Source of the DNA: Phycisphaerae bacterium | Lineage (GTDB): Bacteria > Planctomycetota > Phycisphaerae > UBA1845 | Reading direction: 5' to 3' | Length of the DNA: 36,768 bases | Assembly (NCBI GenBank): GCA_029260055.1 | Contig: JAJDDX010000229.1 | Location: 1 to 36,768 of the forward strand | Shown: positions 16,104 to 24,929 of the stretch, one piece after another | How positions within the stretch are numbered: the first letter of the stretch is position 1 | Layout: the number at the start of each line of letters is the position of its first letter | Position numbers and translations under genes: made by a program | The notes under the pieces: model-generated | Told to the model about the DNA's origin: nothing | What the model saw: only the letters and a program-made list of their open reading frames with translations | Databases searched by the model: none

Positions 16104-19100
16104 TTACTGTTCGTGCGGTTTGCCGCGAAGTTCGTACAACGTGACGAGTCGTTCGGCGACCGCCCGTCGCTCTCTTGCCGGCACGTACTCCTCCGAACCG
16201 AGGAGTTCCTGGGCGTCGAGCAGCAGCGCCTCCGCTTCGTCCCACTCGCTCTGTCCCGTGAGGGCCTCGCCCAAGACACTCATAGCCTCGGCGACGCGCC
16301 AGTCATCTTCGTCCCAGCGGGTCTGACTGATCGAGAGACCCTCGCGCAAAACCGGTATGGCCTCGCCGGGCCGATCGTGCGCGAGCAGGAATCGCCCGAG
16401 GTTGAGCATTGCTTCCGCGATGTCCGGGTCTTCCGCCGGCGAGCGCGCGCGCCGTGTCGCGAGCGTCCGGCGGTAAACTCCCTCGGCCTCCTCGATAGCG
16501 CCGGATTCGACGTAGCATTCGACCAACAGCCGTTCGTAGTTCCCGCGATCGGCGGATTCTTCGTCCGGCGACGAATCCAGCAGGTCTTCCAGGGTCTCGA
16601 TCGCGGCCGGTAGGTCGCCTGTTTCGCGGTAGGCCATAGCGGCCCAGTAGTCGTCCGGACGGAACGCATCGGTGATCATCTCGCGTGCCTCGAGTGCCAC
16701 TTCAAGTGCCCGCTGTGGGTCGCGCAGGTCCTCGGGCTCGATGGTCAACAACTCGCGGACATAGTAGATACGTTGGGCCGCGTCGGCCTCGGGACGCTCG
16801 GCGATGGTCCGCCGATGCTCGAGCAACTCCTCCGCGAATGGGCGCCCTTCCTCGAACTTCTCCTGTGCCGCCAGGGCGCGGACGAGCCCGCGCAGGGTCC
16901 AGAGCGTGGCGGCGTGTCCCCGACCATGCACGCGGAGCATAACTTGATAGGCCTCACGGTGACCCTGCTCCGCCTCGGCGAATCGGCCGAGCGTGCGCAT
17001 TAGATTCGAGTACGACGTAAGCGCCATGGCGGTGTCGCGGTCCTCGTCCCCATAGGCGCGCCGCCGCAGATAGAGCAGCTCCCCGAACACGCGCACCGCC
17101 TCGCGGTAGTCCCGCTGGCGGTAGAGGACGCTTCCGAGGTACTGCAAGGCGGACAAACGCAAGGGATCGTCGTCCGCCAGCGCGTCGGCCTCGACGACCA
17201 ACCGAAGAAGCGTGTGAGCTTCGTCGATCCGGCGCAGATTGCGCAGGACCAAGCCGTACGCGACGGCTGAGGCGAGCGTGTCGCGGTTTAGCCTTCCGAA
17301 CACACGCTGTCGGCCCTCATAAGCGGCACGGTACAACGGTTCGGCTTCCTGAAGCTCCCCGCGCGCGCTGAGAATGTCCGCCAGGCCGCTGACTGCCCCG
17401 AGCGTCGAGGGGTGATCTTCGCCATAGAGATCGCGGTACCGTTCGAGCACTTCCGAGGCGTATCGCTTCGCCTCCGACGTTCGACCTTCGTGCAGCAGAT
17501 GTGGATTGACCCAATTGGCGAGCGTTCCAATCGTCGTGGGATCGTCGTCGCCGAGAAGACGACGGCGGCGCTGAAGCGTGTCATGCAGCAGTTCGGCCGC
17601 CTCGTCCATACGCTGCAGGTTCCATAGAGCCATCGCGTAGGTATGGGCGGCGCGCAGCGTTAGCTCGTGATCTTCTCCGAACGTTCGGCGGCAAAGGTCG
17701 AGCGTGTCGCGGCCCAGCGCTTCACCCTCGGCAGTCTGTGCCGGCCCAAGCAGGGCGTCTACCAGCGCAAGCCTGGTGCCAATCGTGTCCGGATGGATTT
17801 CGCCTAGCTTCTGCAGGAAGATGGCTTCAGCCTCCCGCAGGTGCTCAACAGCCGGTGCCATCTCCCGCCGAGCCGCCAGCACGCGGCCGAGCGTCTGCAG
17901 CACGGACGCCTTGACCAACGGTTGGTCCTTGAACGCCGTCCGGATCTCGCGCGACGCAGTGGTCAGAACCTCCTCGACGGTTGTTTCCCGTCCGCGAGCC
18001 ACGCTCGGCTCCGAAGCGCCGAGCAGACGCTCGGTCAAGAAGGCGTTGACCGCGCGAGCTGTTTCGGTCTGTCGCTCGGCTTCGACGCGCCGCGACTCTG
18101 CTTCCGTCTCCGCCCGAGCTGCCCGGCCATACAGCGCGCTCATCCAGCCGGCAAACCCTATCACCGAGACGAGAAGCGCGGCCATTAGCGCCGACGGAAG
18201 CTTGTGTCGCGCCACCAGCTTCCGCAATTGATAGGCGGCAGTCGGAGGTCGCGCCAGGATGGGCTGGTCCGCGAGATGTCGGTCAATGTCGTCCGCCAGG
18301 GCGGCTGCGCTCGCGTACCGCTGGCTCGGGCCCTTGGACAGACACTTCAGAAGGATCGTATCGATTTCATCATTGAGATCAGGGCGGAGCGAACTCGGCG
18401 CCGGAGGATCCTGCTCGATGATGTCACGCAACAACCGCACGCGCTGCCGCCGGCCCGGAAAGGGAGAGGATCCAGTCAGCGATTGATAGCTGACGGCTCC
18501 GAGTGCGTAGACGTCGGTTCTCAAGTCGACGTCGTCCACGCGCCCGTCGGCCTGCTCCGGGCTCGACCACGGTAGCGAGCCCAGAAACTGCCCGGCCACG
18601 GTCATGTCATGGTCACCGCTTGAGCCGGTACTCATCTCGGTGTCCATTTTGGCCAGCCCGAAGTCGAGGATGTGCGGTCTCCCTTCCTCGTCGACCTGGA
18701 TGTTGCTTGGTTTCAGATCACGATGAATGATCCCTCGTTGGTGTGCGGCGTGGACCGACCGCGCGATCGTGCCCATCAGACGAAGCGTCTCCGCGGGGCC
18801 CGACTGAACTCGTGCCACGTACCGATCCAGCGGCTCCCCCGGAATAAAGGGCATGACGAAGTAGTGGCACCCACGTGCAATGCCCGAGTCGAATACCGGC
18901 ACGATGTTGGGATGGCGGAGTTGCCCGAGAATCCGGACCTCACGGTCGAACCTGGCCTGCTCGCGCGGCCCGTCGAGTGGCCCGCGGCGCACGATCTTGA
19001 TCGCGACATCTCGCCCGGTACTGAGCTGACGCGCCCGAAATACGACGCCCTGACCACCCCGGTGAATCTCGTGGCGAGTCTCATAGCCCGGGATGTCGGG

Positions 19101-19205
19101 CATCGCTCCGGTCGCCCGTGTGAGAGAAACCTCCAGCTCGACAGCCACTTGCCGTGCCTCACCGATCAGCGAGGCGAAGTCGCTCGTTTCGCTGCTGGAA
19201 GTCAT
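16104..19205 (-). CDS. Transmembrane Ser/Thr protein kinase (PknB type) with TPR tail
   Basis: This 1033-residue protein is a Hanks-type kinase. The N-terminal kinase domain spans about 41-310 with the Gly-rich loop HRGGQGVVF, ATP-binding Lys70 in VAIKIV, catalytic HRDLKPSN (161-168), DFGLAK (181-186), an APE-like SPEQ and the Arg-containing end of the fold. A single membrane helix follows at about 338-359. The remaining 670 residues are TPR-like helical repeats of the Pknox/kinesin-light-chain kind (for example EHLREAEAIFLQKLGEIHPDT and RYRDLYGEDHPSTLGA), placed outside the membrane by topology. It sits 91 bases after an ECF sigma gene in the same direction, a pairing typical of planctomycetes, so it likely senses a signal and phosphorylates the sigma factor or its partner. 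Confidence 0.92.
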   Translation of the reverse strand: MTSSSETSDFASLIGEARQVAVELEVSLTRATGAMPDIPGYETRHEIHRGGQGVVFRARQLSTGRDVAIKIVRRGPLDGPREQARFDREVRILGQLRHPNIVPVFDSGIARGCHYFVMPFIPGEPLDRYVARVQSGPAETLRLMGTIARSVHAAHQRGIIHRDLKPSNIQVDEEGRPHILDFGLAKMDTEMSTGSSGDHDMTVAGQFLGSLPWSSPEQADGRVDDVDLRTDVYALGAVSYQSLTGSSPFPGRRQRVRLLRDIIEQDPPAPSSLRPDLNDEIDTILLKCLSKGPSQRYASAAALADDIDRHLADQPILARPPTAAYQLRKLVARHKLPSALMAALLVSVIGFAGWMSALYGRAARAETEAESRRVEAERQTETARAVNAFLTERLLGASEPSVARGRETTVEEVLTTASREIRTAFKDQPLVKASVLQTLGRVLAARREMAPAVEHLREAEAIFLQKLGEIHPDTIGTRLALVDALLGPAQTAEGEALGRDTLDLCRRTFGEDHELTLRAAHTYAMALWNLQRMDEAAELLHDTLQRRRRLLGDDDPTTIGTLANWVNPHLLHEGRTSEAKRYASEVLERYRDLYGEDHPSTLGAVSGLADILSARGELQEAEPLYRAAYEGRQRVFGRLNRDTLASAVAYGLVLRNLRRIDEAHTLLRLVVEADALADDDPLRLSALQYLGSVLYRQRDYREAVRVFGELLYLRRRAYGDEDRDTAMALTSYSNLMRTLGRFAEAEQGHREAYQVMLRVHGRGHAATLWTLRGLVRALAAQEKFEEGRPFAEELLEHRRTIAERPEADAAQRIYYVRELLTIEPEDLRDPQRALEVALEAREMITDAFRPDDYWAAMAYRETGDLPAAIETLEDLLDSSPDEESADRGNYERLLVECYVESGAIEEAEGVYRRTLATRRARSPAEDPDIAEAMLNLGRFLLAHDRPGEAIPVLREGLSISQTRWDEDDWRVAEAMSVLGEALTGQSEWDEAEALLLDAQELLGSEEYVPARERRAVAERLVTLYELRGKPHEQ

Positions 19206-19296
19206 GGCTCGCTCACTCGCGGGAACCGACGGCGCCTACGGATGAGGGCCGCCCGCTCCTCTTACCGGTATTAATAACCGGAGCCGCTCACCGCAC

Positions 19297-19917
19297 TCAC
19301 GAATAATCACTGAAATCCTTGAGAGGATCGATAAGTAGTTTCTGCAACGCTCGATGCGCGCGGTGCCGCAACATGAACACGGCTCCCTGGCTTCGTCCAA
19401 GCGAACTCGCCACGTCAGCGATCGGGAGGCCTTCAAGGTCATAGGCCTGGACGACCATCCGATAACCGTCCGGAAGCCGCCCCAGCGCATTCGCCAGCGC
19501 CGTCGCCGCCTCCCGTCGGGCGATCTTCCGGCCGGGCGTCGATGACCCCACCACCAACTCGAAGAGTTCGACGCACGCGTCCTCGCCGGTGTTCACGCGA
19601 TGTCGCGCGCCGCCTCGCTTCTCCGCCTGGAGGCTGCGGATTGCAGTAGCCAGGTTGTTCCTCGCAATCGCGAAGAGCCAACCACGGAACGAACCGTCCC
19701 CGCGCGGTACGAATCGTCTGATGTCGAGGAATGCGTCGACATACGCCTCCTGGAGCACATCGTTCACCTCGAGAACGGATTGCCATTTTGTGGGGATGCG
19801 GCCGCGGACCGACCTGGCGAGCGCGTCGTGGTGGCGCTCGATCAAGGTCTGCAGGGCGTCCCGGTCCCCCGCGATCGCCTCTTGCAGCAGCGACTCTTCC
19901 GTTGGCTCTGCTTGCAT
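19297..19917 (-). CDS. ECF-family RNA polymerase sigma factor
   Basis: This 206-residue protein has region 2 (about 25-95) with NDVLQEAYVDAFLDIRRF and GWLFAIARNN, and region 4 (about 140-190) with LGRLPDGYRMVVQAYDLEGLPIADVASSLGRS and a helix-turn-helix. The two are joined by a linker that replaces region 3, as in ECF factors. The start is put at the ATG 19917 (MQAEPTEESLL); a GTG 21 bases earlier lacks a ribosome site. No anti-sigma gene lies beside it. The downstream gene encodes a Ser/Thr kinase, which fits ECF groups of planctomycetes that are controlled by kinases. The region of about 385 bases upstream is the divergent promoter with the gene at 20304. Confidence 0.88.
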   Translation of the reverse strand: MQAEPTEESLLQEAIAGDRDALQTLIERHHDALARSVRGRIPTKWQSVLEVNDVLQEAYVDAFLDIRRFVPRGDGSFRGWLFAIARNNLATAIRSLQAEKRGGARHRVNTGEDACVELFELVVGSSTPGRKIARREAATALANALGRLPDGYRMVVQAYDLEGLPIADVASSLGRSQGAVFMLRHRAHRALQKLLIDPLKDFSDYS

Positions 19918-20303
19918 AAGTCGAATCCGGCAACGCACTTACGAATCGCAAACGCCCGGCCACGGCACCGCTCGATCACGGGTCCCGGCCAGCCGTGTCG
20001 AGACCGGCGCGGCGCGTGGAGTATCGAGTACCAAACTTAACATATTTTTAGCGCGTGAGTAAAGCTTCCCTTTCCGGTTGATGCTGATAGTCGGGGGTGG
20101 TGTTTGCGGGCCGGACTCCAGATCGTGAAGCGGCGGATCAGCCCGCCCGCTTGGCGGGAGGTGGTCTTCCGGCACCGTCAAGCGAAGCGCGCGTGGCGCT
20201 ATCCCGGCAAAGCAGCGTCAGTCACGGTCATCGTTCCTTTGGCCATCTGCTCGGTGAACGAAGCCCCGAGCGGCTCGCCACAAATCCAGGAGGAGACGAA
20301 TCG
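19918..20303. other. Divergent promoter region between the sigma factor and the tandem secreted genes
   Basis: There is no gene here. An A+T-rich patch near 20035-20055 (minus strand AAAAATATGTTAAG) may hold the sigma factor promoter, but no pair of boxes with good spacing could be fixed. A small hairpin CCCGCC/GGCGGG lies at 20142-20158. A strong AGGAGGAG precedes the plus-strand start. Confidence 0.4.
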
Positions 20304-21446
20304 ATGCATCTCAACCGTCACGTATTATCCGGTGTGCTGCTTCTATGCGGCGTGGCCCTTCCCTCATCAACGCAGGCCGAGCAGGCGATCTTCTTTGTCG
20401 CGTGGATGCAAGGCAATCCCGGCTCGCCAACCGCCTATCGTTCCGATGTTTGTTACGTGATCGACACAGTGACTGCCCATTGCCTGCTCACCATCGACGG
20501 GAATACGTTCTCAGGCGAGATGAGCGTCGACAGCGACTTCTATTTCCAACCGAACGGATTCAGGAGGTACTGGTCACGCGGCTATCCTAGCAGCAACGGC
20601 GCATGGGTGAGCAAGAACCCTACCGAAGCCGCCCCTGTCCCCTATCGCAGGCCCGGTCTAGGCCACGGCGCTACGGAGTGGAACGACGTCGCCTACACGC
20701 TAGCAAGCAGTGAACCGGTTTTCGCTACAGACGTTGGCATCTACAGAGACTTGACCAGAATCCGAGAGGGCGTGTACACCAGCGTGGCCGTAGATAACAC
20801 ACGTGGCGTCATCTACGCGATTGCCCCGGGCAACATCGTCAAACTCGACCTGGACGGTAACCTGATCGAGCTTCTACATCTCGACGTGGTGGAGCCTCCG
20901 CTGGGCCTGGCCATCGATGAGGACGCCAACAAGATCTGGTGGCATACCGAGGATAAGATCAAGCGAGCCAACACTTCCGGCTACAACTCCGGCCTTGTCA
21001 CCATCCACGGGGAGCTCGGCGGCACGATCGCGGACATTGAAGTCTTCCCGGAGAGCAACTCGGTCTATTCTCTCTGGGACGCCGGCTCAGAATGGGCCGT
21101 TTATAGGATGGGCCGAGGTGGCAATAACCTCGAGCTTCGCATAATCGATTACAAACCCGCCGGTTACCGCCCGGTTGGCTTCGATGTGCATGAGCCGGGT
21201 TGCCGCCTCGGCGACGGAAGCCAGCGCTTGTTCGGCGACGTGACGGTGGGATGGAACAGCGTGGACTTTCGTGACATCCAGAAGGTGGCCCAGTGCTTCC
21301 AAGGGCTCGGAAGCTCGAGCGACAGGGAACGATGCGACCTCAGTCCGTGCCTCCTTCGATCGGGCTCGTGCCTGGGTGACGACGATATCAGTTACTTCGA
21401 CATCAACAACGTCATCGACGCCTTTCAAGGCCTCGGCTGTCGGTAG
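20304..21446 (+). CDS. Secreted propeller-like protein with paired dockerin-like motifs, copy 1
   Basis: This 380-residue exported protein has a signal peptide cleaved after Ala25 (ALPSSTQA-EQ). The middle region (about 130-280) holds beta-propeller-like repeats similar to LDL-receptor class B or NHL units: GVIYAIAPGNIVKLDLDGN, then GLAIDEDANKIWWHTEDKIKRANTSG, and IADIEVFPESNSVYSL. The C-terminal 80 residues contain two EF-hand-like dockerin motifs (GDVTVGWNSVDFRDIQKVAQCF and GDDDISYFDINNVIDAF) flanked by Cys pairs. The ATG has AGGAGGAG upstream. The gene is followed 95 bases later by a paralogue with a near-identical leader and tail. Function is unknown; a structural or binding role at the surface is inferred. 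Confidence 0.8.
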   Translation: MHLNRHVLSGVLLLCGVALPSSTQAEQAIFFVAWMQGNPGSPTAYRSDVCYVIDTVTAHCLLTIDGNTFSGEMSVDSDFYFQPNGFRRYWSRGYPSSNGAWVSKNPTEAAPVPYRRPGLGHGATEWNDVAYTLASSEPVFATDVGIYRDLTRIREGVYTSVAVDNTRGVIYAIAPGNIVKLDLDGNLIELLHLDVVEPPLGLAIDEDANKIWWHTEDKIKRANTSGYNSGLVTIHGELGGTIADIEVFPESNSVYSLWDAGSEWAVYRMGRGGNNLELRIIDYKPAGYRPVGFDVHEPGCRLGDGSQRLFGDVTVGWNSVDFRDIQKVAQCFQGLGSSSDRERCDLSPCLLRSGSCLGDDDISYFDINNVIDAFQGLGCR

Positions 21447-21541
21447 CGCGTGGAATGTGCGTAGCGCTTGGTCGCGCGGGGACCTCCACGCGGCAGTTCA
21501 TCACGCGACAAATCACTTTAGCACCCAGAGGAGACGAATCC

Positions 21542-22687
21542 ATGCATCTCGACCGTCACGTATTGTCCGGTGTGCTGCTTCTGTGCGGCGTGGCCCTTCC
21601 CACATCAACGCAGGCGGAACAGCCGATCTTCTTTCTGGCATGGATGCAAGGCAATCCCGGCTCGCCAACCGGCTATCGTACCGACGTGTGTTATTCGGAT
21701 CCGCTGGACAGTACACTCGGGGCTCATTGCAGAGCCATCCGGACGGGTGACACATTCTCCGGGGAAGCGAGCGTCGACAGCGACGTGTACTATATTCACC
21801 ATGATTTGACCGATTGGGTTTGGGGGCGCTATATGTCCACCCATTTTTGGAGGGAAGAGCCACTGCACACTTTCGACGGCGGTCTTGTAGCGCACCCAGG
21901 TCTATACGACGGCGTAACGGAGGTGAACGACGTCGCTTATTCTGATTCAGTGGCGTGGGCGTTCTTCGCTACTGATGTCGGCATCTACAAGCATGAAACC
22001 AGAATCCGTGAGGGCGTGTATATCAGCGTGGACGTAGATAGCACGCGCAACCTCCTTTACGCGATTGCCCCGGGCAACATCCTCAAACTGGACTTCGACG
22101 GTAACCTGATCGAGCTTCTGCATCTCGATACGGTAGAGCCTCCACTGGGCCTGGCGATCGATGAGGACGCCAACAAGATCTCGTGGCACACGGACACGAA
22201 GGTCAAGCGGGCTAACACTTCGGGCTACAACTCCGGCCTTGTCACCGTCCGCGAGTTCTCCACCGCGATCACGGACATCGAAGTCTTCGCGCAGAGCAAC
22301 TCGATCTATGTGCTCCAGGGCAACGAAGTGGCATGGCTCGTTTCTCGGATGGGCCGAGGTGGCAATAACTACGAAGAACTCATATTCGACTGGAGTCCAG
22401 GCGGTCGCCACCCAGTTGGCTTCGACGTGTACGAGCCCGGTTGCCGCCTCGGCGATGGAAGCCAACGCTTGTTCGGCGACGTGACGGCGGCATGGAACGA
22501 CGTGAACTTCAATGACATCCAGAAGGTGGCCCAGTGCTTCCAAGGGCTCGGAAGCTCGAGCGACAGGGAGCGGTGCGATCTTAGCCCCTGCATCCGTCAA
22601 ACAAGCTCGTGCCTGGGGGACGACGATGTCAGTTTCAAGGATATCGACAGGGTCGTCGACGCTTTTCAAGGGCTCGGCTGCCTGTAG
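21542..22687 (+). CDS. Secreted propeller-like protein with paired dockerin-like motifs, copy 2
   Basis: This 381-residue paralogue of the preceding gene has the same signal peptide (MHLDRHVLSGVLLLCGVAL), the same propeller-like stretch (LLYAIAPGNILKLDFDGN, GLAIDEDANKISWHTD) and an almost identical dockerin-like tail (QKVAQCFQGLGSSSDRERCDLSPC). Even the leader up to the start matches (GAGGAGACGAATC). The two proteins differ most at residues about 47-120, where neither has a motif I know. They are best seen as a recent tandem duplication with a variable segment. It ends 97 bases before the convergent sufT gene. Confidence 0.8.
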   Translation: MHLDRHVLSGVLLLCGVALPTSTQAEQPIFFLAWMQGNPGSPTGYRTDVCYSDPLDSTLGAHCRAIRTGDTFSGEASVDSDVYYIHHDLTDWVWGRYMSTHFWREEPLHTFDGGLVAHPGLYDGVTEVNDVAYSDSVAWAFFATDVGIYKHETRIREGVYISVDVDSTRNLLYAIAPGNILKLDFDGNLIELLHLDTVEPPLGLAIDEDANKISWHTDTKVKRANTSGYNSGLVTVREFSTAITDIEVFAQSNSIYVLQGNEVAWLVSRMGRGGNNYEELIFDWSPGGRHPVGFDVYEPGCRLGDGSQRLFGDVTAAWNDVNFNDIQKVAQCFQGLGSSSDRERCDLSPCIRQTSSCLGDDDVSFKDIDRVVDAFQGLGCL

Positions 22688-22784
22688 GCGACAGAGTGCG
22701 CGGGGCGGGCGCACGCCCCAGGGCCGGCGGCCTGCGCTTCCCGACGGTCGCGGTTCGGAGCGGTGCCGAGTCCGGGTGATGTGC

Positions 22785-23117
22785 TTACATGTTCAGTTGA
22801 AGCCGGGCGGCTTCGCTCATCCTGTCGGGGCCCCACTGCGGGCTCCAGACCAGATCGACCTGCACGTCGGACACGCCGTCGATGGCGCGCGTCTTGGCTT
22901 CAACCTCAGCCACCAGCGACCCCGCGACCGGGCAGGCCGGCGACGTGAGCGTCATCTCGATGTTGACCTTGCCCTCGGCTGACGCCTCGACCTCGTAGAT
23001 CAGCCCGAGTTCGTAGATGTCGACCGGAATCTCGGGGTCGTAGACGGTCCGGAGCTTCTCGATCACCTGGGCCTCGAGCGCCTTGGCCTTGATGTCATCA
23101 ACCGGGGAATCGGACAC
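22785..23117 (-). CDS. sufT: SufT / MIP18-family (DUF59) iron-sulfur maturation protein
   Basis: This 110-residue protein of the MIP18/PaaD family helps deliver Fe-S clusters to target proteins. The hallmark YDPEIPVDIYELGLIY is at 26-41 and MTLTSPACPVAGSL, with the conserved Cys62, at 55-68. The end (GPDRMSEAARLQLNM) is normal length for the family. It is the last gene of the suf operon, 91 bases after sufU, separated by a hairpin at 23165-23183. A damaged copy of its last 50 codons sits at 14503-14655. Confidence 0.93.
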   Translation of the reverse strand: MSDSPVDDIKAKALEAQVIEKLRTVYDPEIPVDIYELGLIYEVEASAEGKVNIEMTLTSPACPVAGSLVAEVEAKTRAIDGVSDVQVDLVWSPQWGPDRMSEAARLQLNM

Positions 23118-23164
23118 GGTGGGTTACCTCGCAGAAAGAGCGACTGTTACGTGGACGGGCGTAG

Positions 23165-23183
23165 GGCGGGCAATCTGCCCGCC
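23165..23183. repeat. Hairpin in the sufU-sufT gap
   Basis: An 8-base-pair perfect stem, GGCGGGCA with TGCCCGCC and an ATC loop, lies between sufU and sufT. TTTCTCT follows on the plus strand only; on the minus (operon) strand there is no T run, so it is more likely an RNA processing site, an attenuator or a small dispersed repeat than a terminator. Confidence 0.5.
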
Positions 23184-23208
23184 TTTCTCTCCAGGTTTCC
23201 GCTGAACG

Positions 23209-23664
23209 CTACTCGCTCGACACAACCTTGTCGCCCTCTTCATCGAGAGCCTCATTGACCGTGTGCCACGCGAGCGTGGCGCACTTCACGCGAGCGGGAA
23301 ACCGGCACACGCCGGAGAACACAGCCAGCTTGCCCAGCTCCGGGCCTTCGTCGCTCTTCTCGGCGTCGCCCATGACGAGGCTGTGAAACTTCTCGAACAA
23401 CTGCTTGGCTTCTTCGACCTTGACGCCCTTGAGGCACTGCGTCATCAGCGATGCCGACGCCGTCGAGATCGCACAGCCTGTCCCCTCAAACGTAACTTCC
23501 TCGACGATGCCGTCCTTGACCTTGACGAAGACCGTCACACGATCGCCGCAAAGCGGATTGTAGCCCTCCGCCGACTTGCACGGACAGTCGAGCTTACGCC
23601 GGTTGCGCGGGGACTTGTTGTGATCGAGAATAAGTTCCTGATAGAGCTCGAACAGGTCGGACAT
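23209..23664 (-). CDS. sufU: SufU-type Fe-S assembly scaffold / sulfur acceptor
   Basis: This 151-residue protein is of the IscU/SufU fold. The ligand residues are all present: Cys39 and Asp41 in NPLCGD, Cys64 in GTGCAIS and Cys128 in RVKCATL. The insert of about 20 residues before the last Cys (GDAEKSDEGPELGKLAVFSGV) marks it as SufU, the zinc-containing sulfur acceptor that takes persulfide from SufS, and not as IscU. Its ATG shares one base with the sufS stop (TGATG), so the two partners are translationally coupled. Confidence 0.94.
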   Translation of the reverse strand: MSDLFELYQELILDHNKSPRNRRKLDCPCKSAEGYNPLCGDRVTVFVKVKDGIVEEVTFEGTGCAISTASASLMTQCLKGVKVEEAKQLFEKFHSLVMGDAEKSDEGPELGKLAVFSGVCRFPARVKCATLAWHTVNEALDEEGDKVVSSE

Positions 23665-24929
23665 CAGCCGAATACCTCAACGACGCGACAGAGGCTGGCC
23701 ACAAGCACGTCGATCTCTTCCTTCGTGTTGTAGAACGCCAGGGACGCACGGGTCGTCGCGGGCACGCCGAACCGCTCCATCACCGGCTGGGTGCAGTGAT
23801 GCCCGGTCCGAATCGCGATGCCCTCGCGATCCAGGATGGTACCCACGTCGTGCGCGTGTACCGCGTCCAACACGAAGGACAGAACCGCCGCCTTGTGTGC
23901 AGCCGTGCCGACCAATCGGACACCACCGGCTGCTTGCAGCGCTTCGGTCGCATAAGTGAGGAGTTCATACTCGTACGCGGCGATCCGATCAAGGCCGACC
24001 GATTCGAGGTATTCCACCGCCGCCCCGAGCCCCACGACACCGGCGATATTCGGCGTGCCGGCCTCGAATTTGTGAGGAATGTCGTTGTAGGTCGTGCTCT
24101 CGAACGTGACCGAGCGGATCATCTCGCCGCCACCCTCATAAGGCGGCATGGCTTCGAGCAACTCCGCTTTGCCGTACAAGGCGCCGATGCCCGTCGGGGC
24201 GAAAACCTTGTGCCCGGAAAACGCGTAGAAGTCGCAATCGAGGTCCCGCACATCGACTTTCATGTGCGGCACAGCCTGGGCCCCGTCAATCAGCACCTTC
24301 GCGCCGCACTGGTGGGCCGACTCGATCATCTCGCGTACCGGGTTGATGGTACCGAGGCTGTTGGACACATGGGTGACCGCCACCAGCTTGGTCTTCGGCC
24401 CGAGCAGCTTGGCATATTCGTCCATCAGGACCTCGCCGCTGTCGTTGATCGGCACGACACGGAGGACCGCTCCGGTCTGCTGGCAAAGGAGCTGCCACGG
24501 CACGATGTTCGAGTGATGCTCCATCGTCGTGATGACGATCTCATCGCCTTCGCCGATGGTGGAGCGGCCAAACGTGTGCGCCACGAGGTTGATCGCTTCG
24601 GTCGCTCCGCGGACGAAGACGATTTCCTTCGCTTCGGCAGCACCGAGGAAGTCGCGTACGAGCAGGCGGGCGCGTTCGTAGGCTTCGGTCGCGCGCACGC
24701 TCAAAGCGTGGACGCCACGATGAATGTTGGCGTTGTCGGTGGTGTAGTAGCGCGTGACCGCATCGATGACGGACGCGGGTTTCTGCGACGTAGCCGCGTT
24801 GTCCAGGTAGACCAGCGGCTTGCCGTGTACCTTCTGCTGGAGGGCGGGGAAATCCTCTCGAATCCGCGCAACCGGGAACGGCGGCTCTTGCGTCGCACTA
24901 TCAGGCCGGTTTACGTTCACGATGCTCAT
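23664..24929 (-). CDS. sufS: Cysteine desulfurase SufS
   Basis: This 421-residue PLP-dependent group II cysteine desulfurase takes sulfur from cysteine and passes it as persulfide to SufU. The PLP lysine is K241 in SGHKVFAPTGIGALYG, the catalytic Cys is C379 in RTGHHCTQPVM, and other cofactor residues are in DNAATSQKP, TTMEHHSNIVPWQ and DGAQAVPHM. Length is normal. The gene overlaps sufD upstream (ATGA) and sufU downstream (TGATG). The assignment to SufS and not to IscS rests on the operon and the short active-site loop. Confidence 0.96.
   Translation of the reverse strand: MSIVNVNRPDSATQEPPFPVARIREDFPALQQKVHGKPLVYLDNAATSQKPASVIDAVTRYYTTDNANIHRGVHALSVRATEAYERARLLVRDFLGAAEAKEIVFVRGATEAINLVAHTFGRSTIGEGDEIVITTMEHHSNIVPWQLLCQQTGAVLRVVPINDSGEVLMDEYAKLLGPKTKLVAVTHVSNSLGTINPVREMIESAHQCGAKVLIDGAQAVPHMKVDVRDLDCDFYAFSGHKVFAPTGIGALYGKAELLEAMPPYEGGGEMIRSVTFESTTYNDIPHKFEAGTPNIAGVVGLGAAVEYLESVGLDRIAAYEYELLTYATEALQAAGGVRLVGTAAHKAAVLSFVLDAVHAHDVGTILDREGIAIRTGHHCTQPVMERFGVPATTRASLAFYNTKEEIDVLVASLCRVVEVFG

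Noticed and set aside
20304-22687. A mobile element made from the two near-identical genes
   Set aside because: They are ordinary tandem paralogues with signal peptides; nothing resembles a transposase or recombinase.
22702-22719. Terminator between copy 2 of the propeller gene and sufT
   Set aside because: There is a 6-base-pair GGGGCG/CGCCCC stem but no T run on either strand, so it was not listed.
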